Source: Flexistipes sinusarabici DSM 4947 (GTDB lineage: Bacteria; Chrysiogenota; Deferribacteres; Deferribacterales; Flexistipitaceae). Taken from it: a DNA stretch of 64,000 bases. Both the position numbers and the translations under genes were made by a program. The notes below the pieces were generated by a model that saw only the letters and a list, made by a program, of their open reading frames with translations, was not told where the DNA came from and did not search any database. The stretch's first letter is position 1. Every line of letters begins with the position of its first letter. The DNA lies in NCBI RefSeq assembly GCF_000218625.1, contig NC_015672.1:1364001-1428000 (forward strand), written 5' to 3'. Positions 55,910 to 64,000 of this stretch are shown piece by piece.

Positions 55910-56494
55910 TTATTTCACAAGCTTTGAGATATATTTAAAATTCTCCGTTCCGGCTTTGCCCAGAAGCTGGAAAAGTGCCGTTTCCGTTACTGTAATTATA
56001 GCACCGGCATCTTTCATAAACTCCAGTCCGAACTTCCAGTTAAATTTATCTCTTGAACAAACAGCATCTGCCGCCACATGAACCGCCATACCGTTGGCAA
56101 CAAGATCCGTTACCGTTTGCAAAACACAAATATGGGTTTCCATTCCTGCAACAATCACCGACTCAAAATCCATTTCCATAAAACTGTCCAGAAACGTGTC
56201 CTCGCCGCAGCAGGAGAAAGACGTTTTTTCATAAAATGTTGCATCATTCAGCTCTTTTTTGATATCTGGATCGGTCTCTCCCAGCCCTTTTGTATACTGT
56301 TGAGTATAGAATATGGGAATGTTCAGTTTGTTGGCACCTTTGGCAAGTATTAATATATTATTTTTTATCTTTTCATACACATCCTTTTTCATAACGGGAG
56401 TAAGCTTCTCCTGAACATCAATAATAAGTAATGCCGTCTTTCTTTTATCAAGCCCGAAATAATTCACATCCATTTCTTCAAGTTCATAATTCAT
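55910..56494 (-). CDS. isochorismatase-family cysteine hydrolase
   Basis: A 194-residue alpha/beta hydrolase. The Asp-Lys-Cys triad is visible: LLIIDVQEKL (about 24-33), YEKTSFSCCG and VAGMETHICVLQT. It resembles YcaC/nicotinamidase-like hydrolases of unknown substrate. It starts 17 bp after hemY; AAGGAGG precedes the ATG. Last gene of the argS operon. Confidence 0.88.
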   Translation of the reverse strand: MNYELEEMDVNYFGLDKRKTALLIIDVQEKLTPVMKKDVYEKIKNNILILAKGANKLNIPIFYTQQYTKGLGETDPDIKKELNDATFYEKTSFSCCGEDTFLDSFMEMDFESVIVAGMETHICVLQTVTDLVANGMAVHVAADAVCSRDKFNWKFGLEFMKDAGAIITVTETALFQLLGKAGTENFKYISKLVK

Positions 56495-56511
56495 TGCATC
56501 CTCCTTTGCTT

Positions 56512-57891
56512 TTATTGGTGAGCTTTTATGTTTTCAAGAAGCTCTTTTGCAATTTCAAAACTGGTTCTTGTGCAATCATTTATCCCTATCCCATAGAGTA
56601 TGTTACCGCCTATATAGAGATTGCCGGCACTTTCAGATGCGTTTTCAATACTTTTTACTATCTTACTATGCCCCCGGTAATACTGAGGTATCGCCATGTT
56701 CCATTTAAAATACTGAACCACTTCCGGATGACCTTTAATTCCAAGGGTGTCGTTAATTCCTTCCAATGCCATCAGCACAAGCTCCTCTTCAGGCTTTCCT
56801 ACAATCCACGGGTTTCTGTCTCCACCCATAATGACCCTTACAAGCTTTTTGCCCTCAGGTGCCCTTTCGGGAAATATACTTGAAGTAAAGAGTGCACCGA
56901 GAATTTTTCTGTTTTCCGTGGGGGGGATCAGGTACCCGAAACCGTCCATATCATGTTTCACATCTTCTTCATCAAAACCAAATCCTACAACAAAAGCAGG
57001 CGCATAATGTATTTTATTCAAAGAATCTGAAAGCTCACTGTCCATATCTTTAAAAAATTCAGAAGCAACATACGAAGGGCATGCAACAACCAGATGATCA
57101 AAATCAAATTCATTTGCACTTGCCGTCTTAATGTGAAACTTATCATGTACCTTTTCCACCCTGTTAACACCATCCCCCAGGCGGTACTCAACACTTTTTG
57201 TTTTCTTGGAGAGGTCGGTCAATGAATTGATCAAGCCGCCTTTATATGAAGTCAAAACACCGCCCGGTCCGGCTGGACCGCTTTTTTTATTTTTCTTCTT
57301 GAGCATTCCTTTAAAAAGTCCGCCGTACGTCTCCTCAAGGTCAGCAATAACCGGAAAGCAGGATTTAAGACTCAGCTTATAGGGATCACCTGCAAAGACA
57401 CCTGATACCATAGGGCTTATCAGATATTCACAAGCCTCTTTGCCCAGTCTCCTTGTGGCAAACTCTGCAACCGTTTCATCTTTATTATTCTTTTTTTTGG
57501 GAATCAATAACTCGGCGGCAACCCTCAGCTTCCCCTGAAAAGACAAGATATCAGACTTTAAAAATTCTCCCGGTTTTTCAGGGAGCTTAACAAGCTTTGA
57601 ATCTCTCATAATAAAACGTTTTCTTGCAGCATCGTTACTCGGGAGAAGGTTCTCGTTTAAACCAGCTTCATCAAATAATTGTAATGTGTGCGGTTTGCTG
57701 TTTAAGAAACCGTTAGGACCGGATTCAATTGTAAAACCCTCTTTCTCCACCGTACCTATAGATCCGCCTAAACTATTATTCTTTTCCAAAAGTGTAATTT
57801 CTCCGTTAATCCCTTCCTCAGAAAGCATCTTGTCAATCCAGAATGCCGCAGCAACACCCGAAATTCCTCCGCCGATAATTCCGATTTTCAT
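56512..57891 (-). CDS. hemY: protoporphyrinogen/coproporphyrinogen oxidase HemY-type
   Basis: A 459-residue FAD protein for a late step of heme synthesis. Dinucleotide site GIIGGGISGVAAAFW is at about 3-17. ESGPNGFLNSKPHTLQL is the substrate-side signature and FVVGFGFDEEDV is near 325. The C-terminal FAD segment is NLYIGGNILYGIGINDC. Whether it acts on protoporphyrinogen IX or coproporphyrinogen III cannot be decided here. No other hem gene is nearby. It lies 13 bp after the GH153-like gene. Confidence 0.9.
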   Translation of the reverse strand: MKIGIIGGGISGVAAAFWIDKMLSEEGINGEITLLEKNNSLGGSIGTVEKEGFTIESGPNGFLNSKPHTLQLFDEAGLNENLLPSNDAARKRFIMRDSKLVKLPEKPGEFLKSDILSFQGKLRVAAELLIPKKKNNKDETVAEFATRRLGKEACEYLISPMVSGVFAGDPYKLSLKSCFPVIADLEETYGGLFKGMLKKKNKKSGPAGPGGVLTSYKGGLINSLTDLSKKTKSVEYRLGDGVNRVEKVHDKFHIKTASANEFDFDHLVVACPSYVASEFFKDMDSELSDSLNKIHYAPAFVVGFGFDEEDVKHDMDGFGYLIPPTENRKILGALFTSSIFPERAPEGKKLVRVIMGGDRNPWIVGKPEEELVLMALEGINDTLGIKGHPEVVQYFKWNMAIPQYYRGHSKIVKSIENASESAGNLYIGGNILYGIGINDCTRTSFEIAKELLENIKAHQ

Positions 57892-57904
57892 TTTTTACCT
57901 CTCT

Positions 57905-59041
57905 TTAATAAAAACAAAATTTTGGTATATCGCTGATACGTTCAAAAGGCACCAGCGCATAACTTAGCTTTCCATAATTGTCTATTAAATCACACAAAAT
58001 ATTAATTTCCTTTTCGGGCAGCTTAACTCTGCCATTATAAAATGATCTTACCTGTATTTTAACAATAATCTGCTTTTCGTCCAAGCCGTATTTCAAAAAA
58101 GAATTAATACTTTTGTTTATATACTCCATGGTGTCATAAAATGACCCCCCGGTTTCCCTTGAAATCTGCTCATGATAAGCCATATATGCATAATATGAAA
58201 ACCCCAGATTCTTGTATCTATCTATAGACTGTGAATACCAGGATAAACCGTTACCCGGCTGAGAAGGTGTTTCGTAATATATGTTTACTGCAAATTTTAT
58301 CCCAGGGTTTATAAGCTTTACAGCAAAACGAAGTTCACTTAAAAAAGCAGAAAGTTGCCTCATTTTCCATTCACTCCAGGAGTTGTAAAAGCTGTTCTTT
58401 CTGTTGTCCTTAAACAGTTTCGCAGGGTCCGGATAATGCCCTGTATCCACAAAAAATCTGTGACGGGCGGCTTTGGAAAAGCCTTCATTATATCTTAAAA
58501 TAAAATCATCCTGAATAAGAATGCCGTCTATATCATAATATGCGAGATCTTTAAAAAGCTTTGTAATTTCCCTGCGAACATCAGGGTTAAAAATGCTCAC
58601 CCCGTATCCTTCAACAAAATCACCGTCTTTAAATGCCACTTCAAGATGATATTTATTTTTTAAAAATGAAAGGCTTCTCGTAGACATCCAGGCATAAACC
58701 TTCAGATCGTACATGCCGGCATATTTTACAACTTTTGAGAGCAGATCGCTGATTACACATGCATTCTGACTTTTAAAATAAACACCGCTCTGGCAGTAGG
58801 ATTGAACACCCAAATGAAATCTATCTCCGTAATTCTGAAAAACCCTGAAAAAAACGGTATTTATTCCACTGTTTTTAAGTTTTCTAAAATATTCTGAAAG
58901 ATTATTTTCATATTGGGAATCAAGGTTGAAAATCTGCACTGCTTTAATTTGCCGGTAACTATTCTCAACCAGTGTGAGTGAAAAACCGCTGGAAGAGAAA
59001 ATCACGGAAAATAATAAAATAAATAAAAAAATTATTCTCAT
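57905..59041 (-). CDS. exported GH153/PgaB-C-terminal-like glycoside hydrolase domain protein
   Basis: A 378-residue protein with an N-terminal signal (MRIIFLFILLFSVIFSSSGF). The (beta/alpha)-barrel resembles the C-terminal half of PgaB: KNSGINTVFFRVFQNYGD, DLKVYAWMSTRSL, VSIFNPDVRREITKLFKDLAYYDIDGILIQDDFILRYNEGFS with paired Asp in QDD as candidate acid residues. The polysaccharide deacetylase domain of PgaB is absent. PgaB-like barrels bind or cleave poly-beta-1,6-glucosamine; the true substrate here is unknown. It shares one base with the SPOR gene and is in the argS operon. Confidence 0.72.
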   Translation of the reverse strand: MRIIFLFILLFSVIFSSSGFSLTLVENSYRQIKAVQIFNLDSQYENNLSEYFRKLKNSGINTVFFRVFQNYGDRFHLGVQSYCQSGVYFKSQNACVISDLLSKVVKYAGMYDLKVYAWMSTRSLSFLKNKYHLEVAFKDGDFVEGYGVSIFNPDVRREITKLFKDLAYYDIDGILIQDDFILRYNEGFSKAARHRFFVDTGHYPDPAKLFKDNRKNSFYNSWSEWKMRQLSAFLSELRFAVKLINPGIKFAVNIYYETPSQPGNGLSWYSQSIDRYKNLGFSYYAYMAYHEQISRETGGSFYDTMEYINKSINSFLKYGLDEKQIIVKIQVRSFYNGRVKLPEKEINILCDLIDNYGKLSYALVPFERISDIPKFCFY

Positions 59042-59748
59042 TAATCAGACCGTAGAACTATAGGCTTATAACGTGTCTCACTCTTAATTTTATTTACTAT
59101 ACCAGTAGCATATTTTTTGCTTGTATTTTTACAACACCTTACTCTGTACCAAATCCCTTTGCTGCCCAAATCAGCTCTTGCAACATAGACATCGGAAACC
59201 AGCTTTTTCAGTTTTTCCGCCTCTCTTTCAGCATCCGATTTACTCTGAACAGATAAAATCTGAACAACAAAATCTCCTTTCTCTTTTTCGCCGGCACTTT
59301 CTGATACCGCTGCAGACCCAGTTTCTTTTGCTGTTGACTCTTTGTCTATAGTAGCCTCTTTCTTTTCAACTGGTTTTGAAGTCACTTTTTCCTTTTTAAT
59401 TTCGTTTTTTACCTTCAATTGTTTTTTTGCCGTTTTTGCAGTAGTATTATCATCAGAAATATCCATCTTTGAAAGTTCTTGAAGCTCTTCTTCAGTCTTT
59501 TTAACCACACTTTCGTTATCCTGTGCAGTAAATTGATAAGACTTCCCTTCACCGGGATCTGTCAGCTGAACTTTATCTTCCTGTTTGGCTTCTTTAAGCT
59601 TCATTTTCAAATCAAAATAGTCGTTAGTAAGCTTAATAATTGCAAAAACAATGAGTGCAAAGGCTATCAGAAAAATAATACTCAACACAATAATGCCGCG
59701 CATATCATTGGAGTTTTTCTTTTCTTTTATCTTATCAAAATCCTTCAT
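59041..59748 (-). CDS. SPOR-domain inner-membrane protein
   Basis: A 235-residue bitopic protein: short cytoplasmic tail, one TM helix (about 18-38), a Lys/Glu-rich periplasmic linker, and a C-terminal SPOR domain (about 158-232, FVVQILSVQSKSDAEREAEKL..GIWYRVRCC). SPOR domains bind denuded peptidoglycan at division septa. It follows argS by 2 bp and precedes the GH-like gene with a 1-bp overlap. Probably envelope or division related. Confidence 0.88.
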   Translation of the reverse strand: MKDFDKIKEKKNSNDMRGIIVLSIIFLIAFALIVFAIIKLTNDYFDLKMKLKEAKQEDKVQLTDPGEGKSYQFTAQDNESVVKKTEEELQELSKMDISDDNTTAKTAKKQLKVKNEIKKEKVTSKPVEKKEATIDKESTAKETGSAAVSESAGEKEKGDFVVQILSVQSKSDAEREAEKLKKLVSDVYVARADLGSKGIWYRVRCCKNTSKKYATGIVNKIKSETRYKPIVLRSD

Positions 59749-59750
59749 AA

Positions 59751-61391
59751 TTACATCCTCTCAACCGCTTTGATTCCCAACAAGTTTAGCGCATATCGTA
59801 TAACAATTGCAATACCTTTGCACAGAGTAATTCGGGCATTGGTCAATTCCTTATCATCTTCAACAATTATCGGGGTTGTGTAGTAATACGAATGCAGAAG
59901 TCCGGCCAATTCCTGCAGATAGTAAACAATGCGGTGCGGCTGATAATTGGTAGCAGCCTGATTAAGCACATTCCTGAAATCATACATTTTTTTTATAATC
60001 TCTATTTCATCTTTCCTATCAAGTCGTTCTATATTTTTTCCTACACTGACAGAAATTCCTTTTTCCTTCAGCTTTGCAAAAAGACTGCAAACCCTAGCAT
60101 GTCCGTACTGAACATAATAAACAGGGTTATCTGACGTTTTGCTTTTGGCCAAATCTATATCAAACTCGAACTGAGAATTTATATCGCGCATCAAATAAAA
60201 GAAACGTGCTGCAGAAGCACCCACCTCATCAACAAGCCACTTAAGAGTCACAAACTGCCCTGCCCTTGTAGACATGGAAATTTTGCTCCCATCCTTTATC
60301 AGACTAACCATCTGAACCAATGCCACATATAAATCGTTTTCATCCCTGCCGATGGCATTAACAGCTGCTTTCATCCGGTCAACGTAGCCGTGATGGTCAG
60401 CTCCCCAAACATCGATAACCTTGTCAAAACCCCTTTCAAATTTATCCCTGTGATAGGCGATATCGGATGCAAAATATGTTAACTCGCCGTCACTTTTCCT
60501 CAGCACCCTGTCTTTATCATCGTTATATTCCGTACTTTTAAACCAGAGTGCCGAATCTGCTTCGTAAATTTTGTCTTTACCCTTTAAAAAATTGAGCGTG
60601 TCTTCAACCTTTCCCTCATCGTATAGAGACTGCTCACTAAACCAGTTATCAAACTCAACATTAAAATCTCTCAAATCATCTTTTATCTCATTCAATATAA
60701 ATGATTTGCCTTGATCAAGACATATGGACAGAGCATCATCTTCGTCTTTTGAAAGCAGGGAACCTCCGAATTCACTTTTCAGCCTTTCTGCAATCTCAAT
60801 AATATACTCTCCTCTATAACCGTCCTCCGGAAAAGGATAATCTCCTCCGGTTAAATCGCTGTATCTGGCATATATACTCTTTGCCAGGTTATTCATCTGA
60901 TTGCCTGCGTCATTGACATAATATTCCCTGTAAACTTCATGACCGGCTGCACTCAGAATTCTTGCCAGCGAATCCCCGTATGAAGCCCCTCTGCCATGAC
61001 CTACATGTAGAGGACCTGTGGGATTGGCACTTACAAATTCCACCTGGATTTTCAATGGATTTTTCGTTTTTTCCGTTAAATTATCTTCATTTTCAAGAAT
61101 ATTAAGCAGAAAATTGTGAAATTGTTTATATGAGATAAAAAAGTTAATAAAACCGCCGCCGGCTATTTCAACTTTGTGAAAGAAGCTTTCATCCAGATGA
61201 CTGAGAATGTCTTCAGCAATTTTGGCAGGCGCTTTTCTCAATTCTTTGGCAAGCAAAAAAGCAACATTTGTGGCAAAATCACCGTTTTCAGACTTTTTGG
61301 GAATCTCAACTGTATAGTTTAATGAATCTATTTCCCCGTCATATATCTTTCCGGCAGCTTCCGAAATCTTTTTTCTGACAACTTCCTTCAT
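59751..61391 (-). CDS. argS: arginyl-tRNA synthetase
   Basis: A 546-residue class I synthetase charging tRNA-Arg. The N-terminal Add-1 domain is about 1-90. HIGH is SANPTGPLHVGHGRG (about 120-134). VWGADHHGYVDRMKAA and MSTRAGQFVTL follow. The DALR anticodon-binding domain ends the chain. As is usual for ArgRS there is no canonical KMSKS. It heads the argS-SPOR-GH-hemY-isochorismatase operon. Confidence 0.96.
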   Translation of the reverse strand: MKEVVRKKISEAAGKIYDGEIDSLNYTVEIPKKSENGDFATNVAFLLAKELRKAPAKIAEDILSHLDESFFHKVEIAGGGFINFFISYKQFHNFLLNILENEDNLTEKTKNPLKIQVEFVSANPTGPLHVGHGRGASYGDSLARILSAAGHEVYREYYVNDAGNQMNNLAKSIYARYSDLTGGDYPFPEDGYRGEYIIEIAERLKSEFGGSLLSKDEDDALSICLDQGKSFILNEIKDDLRDFNVEFDNWFSEQSLYDEGKVEDTLNFLKGKDKIYEADSALWFKSTEYNDDKDRVLRKSDGELTYFASDIAYHRDKFERGFDKVIDVWGADHHGYVDRMKAAVNAIGRDENDLYVALVQMVSLIKDGSKISMSTRAGQFVTLKWLVDEVGASAARFFYLMRDINSQFEFDIDLAKSKTSDNPVYYVQYGHARVCSLFAKLKEKGISVSVGKNIERLDRKDEIEIIKKMYDFRNVLNQAATNYQPHRIVYYLQELAGLLHSYYYTTPIIVEDDKELTNARITLCKGIAIVIRYALNLLGIKAVERM

Positions 61392-61582
61392 TACTCCTCC
61401 ATTTTTCTGTTGATTGTTTTAATACCGCCCTCAATACAGTTTGCATAAAAAATCATGCCGATGAAAACAATATCCCAAGCTTATAATATTGTAAAGACTG
61501 TCAGCAAAATTATTTTTTTGTTTTCAAAATTTATTCGGAGTTTACAATTCGAAAAGAATTTTATGCTCATTTTTTATATAAA

Positions 61583-62215
61583 TTATCTGCTTTCAAAGGC
61601 CAGTTTGATACCCAGTGAAATAAGCACACCCCCGCTCAATCCTTCCAGAGTTCTGCGGAAGAACGGTCTGATAAACAAAAGCCGCACCGAATGGACGGAA
61701 AAAACAATGAACGAAAGCCAGATAAAAGACATAACGCAATGGATTCCGGCAAGGCCTAAAGATTTAATAAAAACAGGATCGCCGGGATTAATGAATTGGG
61801 GGAGAAAAGCAAAGTAAAATACAGCTGTTTTAGGATTCAGTACATTGTTGAGCCAGCCTTCCAAAAAACTTTTCTTTAATTTAACAGAATGATTTTTGTT
61901 CTCTTTAAAAGATGCCGAATTTCCCTCTTTTTCAAAAGCTTTCCTTAAGGACTGTACGCCCAGCCAGCACAAGTAAATTGCACCTACAGTTTTTAAAATG
62001 TAAAATGCTGCCGCTGATTTAACCAGAATTACAGAAACACCCAGTGCAGAAAGCGCAGCATGGAAAAAAAGACCGGAACATATGCCTGTTGTTGTCAAAA
62101 GTCCCCGGCTGGCGTTGGAAGATATAACATTTCTTATAACCAGCATTGTATCAGCACCTGGTGAAATGGTAAGTAATGCAGCAACAATAAAAAACGTAAT
62201 CATCTGCTCATTCAT
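61583..62215 (-). CDS. LysE/RhtB-family exporter
   Basis: A 210-residue inner-membrane protein with six predicted TM helices. The N-terminal FFIVAALLTISPGADTMLVIRN and RGLLTTTGICSGLFFH are the family signature. Such proteins export amino acids such as homoserine, threonine or lysine by proton exchange; the substrate here is unknown. It is separated from argS by 191 bp with no recognisable gene and is probably monocistronic. Confidence 0.92.
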   Translation of the reverse strand: MNEQMITFFIVAALLTISPGADTMLVIRNVISSNASRGLLTTTGICSGLFFHAALSALGVSVILVKSAAAFYILKTVGAIYLCWLGVQSLRKAFEKEGNSASFKENKNHSVKLKKSFLEGWLNNVLNPKTAVFYFAFLPQFINPGDPVFIKSLGLAGIHCVMSFIWLSFIVFSVHSVRLLFIRPFFRRTLEGLSGGVLISLGIKLAFESR

Positions 62216-62316
62216 AATACTTTAAGTATCATAATATTTTTTTTATTTGCAACGGCTTTTTTCCGGCTGCAGATAAATTTTCACATTTATGAAGCCGTAA
62301 TGGGTGATGGGTGAGT

Positions 62317-62391
62317 TCAATGTTTAATGTTTAATGTTTAATGTTTAATGTTGAATGCCCAATCAACCAATACACAAATTAACAAATATAC
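62317..62391. repeat. TTTAATG tandem repeat plus 46-bp dispersed repeat
   Basis: Five TGTTTAA-type units lead into 62346-62391, which matches 11020-11065 at 36 of 46 ungapped positions and the reverse strand of about 23092-23136. Confidence 0.7.
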
Positions 62392-62645
62392 TACTCAACA
62401 ATCTCAACCCCGGTGAAATAGGCTTTCGCATTTCACGGGGCAGGCCGTCTCAACTTCCTCAACCTTTACCTTTACCTTTGCCTCTGCTTTTGATTTTAAC
62501 TTAGTACTTAATACTAATAAGTTTGTTACCTTTTTGACTGCAACTTGGTATCAACGTTTTAAAACTAAATAAGCACTGTTTTTGAAAACTGCCGTCTGTC
62601 TTCTAACTTCTGTTTGCTGTACTCTGTTATGTCGTAATCCCTTCA

Positions 62646-62678
62646 AAACATTTGCGCAATATCCCATCGCAAATGTTT
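62646..62678. repeat. perfect 11-bp inverted repeat (hairpin)
   Basis: AAACATTTGCG (62646-62656) and CGCAAATGTTT (62668-62678) flank an 11-nt loop. No U-run follows. It may be a REP-like palindrome or an element end. Confidence 0.6.
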
Positions 62679-62794
62679 CTGTTCAGAGCTTGCTGGAAAT
62701 CAGGTCAAAATTAGTTCAAGGTTCAAGGTTCAACGTTCAACGTTTTAAAACTAAATAGTTAGCCCTGAGAAACTAGATAACTATTTGATAATAC

Positions 62795-62869
62795 TTGAGT
62801 TAACCAAGGAAATATGCTAAAGTAATCCCACAGAAAAGTAAAGGAATAAGCAAAAAACCCGGGGGATTA
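62795..62869 (+). promoter_or_regulatory. IS5-type transposase promoter with short anti-SD arm
   Basis: TTGAGT (62795-62800), a 17-bp spacer and TAAAGT (62818-62823). TAATCCC (62823-62829) is complementary to GGGATTA (62863-62869) in the ribosome-site region before ATG 62871. The left arm falls at or just before the predicted transcription start. Confidence 0.45.
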
Positions 62870-62870
62870 T

Positions 62871-64000
62871 ATGCGTCCTAAGAAGCAAGATTCGACGACA
62901 CAAGAGCTTTTAGAACCACTGCTTGTTAACATTATAGATATGAAACATCCATTAATACAATTAGCAGATAAAATAGACTGGGAATATTTTGAGAAAGAAT
63001 TTGGCAGTCTTTATCACCGTAACGATGGTCGCCCAGGAATTCCAATGCGTATGATGGTTGGGTTTCATTATTTGAAATACACGTACAATTTGAGTGATGA
63101 AGACGTGGTGCATGGCTGGAAAGAAAACCCTTACTGGCAGTACTTCACTGGAGAAAAGGTATTCCAGACAAAGGTGCCGATAAATCCAACCAGCATGACA
63201 AGATTTCGGAATCGTTTAAAAGAAGAAGATTTGTTGAAGTTTTTAGAGGAGACAATTAACACTGCTTTTCGTAGTGGTTATCTTAATAAGAATGACGTAA
63301 AGAAAGTAGCTGCAGATACGACGGTGCAGGAAAAGAACATAACGTTTCCAACGGACATAAAACTTTTTTATACAATGATCAAATATCTTGTGAAATTTTC
63401 AAAGAAGCATGAGATAAGGTTAAAGGAGACACATGAATATTCCGGCAAGAAGCTATTGATGAAATATAGTGGCTATGTTCATGCGAAACAGTACAAGAGA
63501 GCGGGTAAGGCAGTAAAAAAGATGAAGACAAAGATGGGCAAATTATATCGTTCTATAGAAAGGGTTTTACCTGAGGAATTGAGGAATTCGGATGAGTTTC
63601 AACAGCTAAAGTTATTTTACGAGAGTTTGTGGAATCGGAGTAAAAAGAGCAAGAACAAACTTTACAGTCTTCACAGTCCAGAGGTTGAGTGCATTAGCAA
63701 GGGCAAGAGCCATAAGAGGTATGAGTTTGGTAACAAAGTAGGTTTTGTTGGTACATTGAAGAAGAATTTTATACTGAGTTGCAAATCATTTCACGGCAAT
63801 CCTTATGACGGTCATACATTAGAAGAGAATTTATGTGAAGCAAAAACCCTTTTGGGTAGTAACGGTACAATAGATACGATATTGGTAGATTTGGGTTACA
63901 GGAAGCACAATTATAGAGGGGATGCAAAAGTCCATGTAGTTCCACGCAGTATGAAGAAATTCAAAGTTAATTTTAAGAGGTTATTGAAAAGACGAAGTTG
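62871..64000 (+). CDS. IS5-family transposase, N-terminal part (runs off window)
   Basis: An open frame of 376 codons with no stop before the window edge. The N-terminal DUF772-type domain includes RNDGRPGIPMRMMVGFHYLKYTYNLSDEDVVHGWKENPYWQYFTG and PTSMTRFRNRL. The first catalytic Asp is in KKVAADTTVQEKNITFP and a second in DTILVDLGYRKHNYRG. The rest, including the catalytic Glu and element end, is outside. GGGGG precedes the ATG. The left element boundary could not be fixed but lies after the repeat mosaic ending about 62760. Confidence 0.88.
   Translation, partial: MRPKKQDSTTQELLEPLLVNIIDMKHPLIQLADKIDWEYFEKEFGSLYHRNDGRPGIPMRMMVGFHYLKYTYNLSDEDVVHGWKENPYWQYFTGEKVFQTKVPINPTSMTRFRNRLKEEDLLKFLEETINTAFRSGYLNKNDVKKVAADTTVQEKNITFPTDIKLFYTMIKYLVKFSKKHEIRLKETHEYSGKKLLMKYSGYVHAKQYKRAGKAVKKMKTKMGKLYRSIERVLPEELRNSDEFQQLKLFYESLWNRSKKSKNKLYSLHSPEVECISKGKSHKRYEFGNKVGFVGTLKKNFILSCKSFHGNPYDGHTLEENLCEAKTLLGSNGTIDTILVDLGYRKHNYRGDAKVHVVPRSMKKFKVNFKRLLKRRS

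Larger units (their letters stand above)
62216..62794. other. repeat-rich intergenic region before the right-edge IS
   Basis: No gene. It contains TTTAATG heptamers and the third 46-bp dispersed repeat copy (62317-62391). A CCCC/GTGAAAT hairpin with one bulge (62408-62440), CTTTAC hexamers (62460-62490), and ACTTAGTACTTAATAC (62500-62517) follow. There are also TCTTCTAACTTCTG words (62590-62625), a perfect 11-bp hairpin (62646-62678) and GTTCAAG heptamers (62714-62744). This is the densest repeat mosaic in the window. Confidence 0.7.

Overview
The window looks like part of an AT-rich, Gram-negative, probably anaerobic bacterial chromosome. The gene content includes an LptE-like lipoprotein, periplasmic binding-protein ABC importers, a DUF4212/sodium-solute symporter pair followed by a cNMP/CBS/nucleotidyltransferase protein, TrpB2, QueH, and a DUF58/MoxR/transglutaminase cluster. 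This best fits the Deferribacterota (a Flexistipes-like organism). That placement is inference from gene content and base composition; there is no rRNA or marker phylogeny in the window. No rRNA, tRNA, CRISPR or prophage was found.

Layout. 1-1027: wreckage of two insertion sequences, an IS1182/IS5-like transposase tail and an IS1380-like N-terminal remnant, which truncate a LolD-type ABC ATPase. Its FtsX-type permease (1024-3519) is left without a full ATPase. 3750-5672: transketolase. 5927-10407 (minus): complete livKHMGF branched-chain amino-acid importer. 11265-13474: TrpB2, QueH, DUF2905. 13547-14302: cold-shock protein and a MoaE-like protein. 14321-18071 (minus): MoxR, a frameshifted DUF58 protein, and a TgpA-like transglutaminase. 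18509-23012: symporter operon with a candidate pseudoknot leader and a downstream cNMP/CBS/nucleotidyltransferase protein. 23525-27469: leuS-lptE-holA, running convergently into sfsA. 28214-31254: lytic transglycosylase, GNAT, and a COG3044-type ATPase. 31417-33608: glutamine-type importer. 33888-36488: a KaiC-like/ATP-grasp fusion protein. 36595-37944: gdhA, with an intact IS4-family element (38000-39435) inserted 55 bp upstream of its start. 39576-41792: NRDE protein and aldehyde dehydrogenase. 42207-53274: long plus-strand operon (FAD/Fe-S oxidase, solenoid protein, miaB, bifunctional nuclease, YhaO/YhaN-type repair pair, nitrilase). 53380-55866: two flavoproteins. 55910-61391 (minus): argS-SPOR-GH153-like-hemY-isochorismatase operon. 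61583-62215: LysE-family exporter. 62871-64000: start of another IS5-type transposase that leaves the window.

Most of the window is housekeeping metabolism, transport and translation. The least ordinary signals are in the DNA between genes. (1) The three IS elements with a visible transposase start all place an anti-Shine-Dalgarno arm at or upstream of the predicted transcription start. Read-through RNA, but not the native transcript, would then hide the transposase ribosome-binding site. (2) The symporter leader contains interleaved 7-bp and 10-bp helices that can form an H-type pseudoknot around a free Shine-Dalgarno-like sequence. (3) The longer intergenic gaps carry mosaics of 6-9-bp tandem words, and a ~46-bp repeat occurs three times. 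(4) A possible 183-bp MITE-like element lies between tkt and livF.
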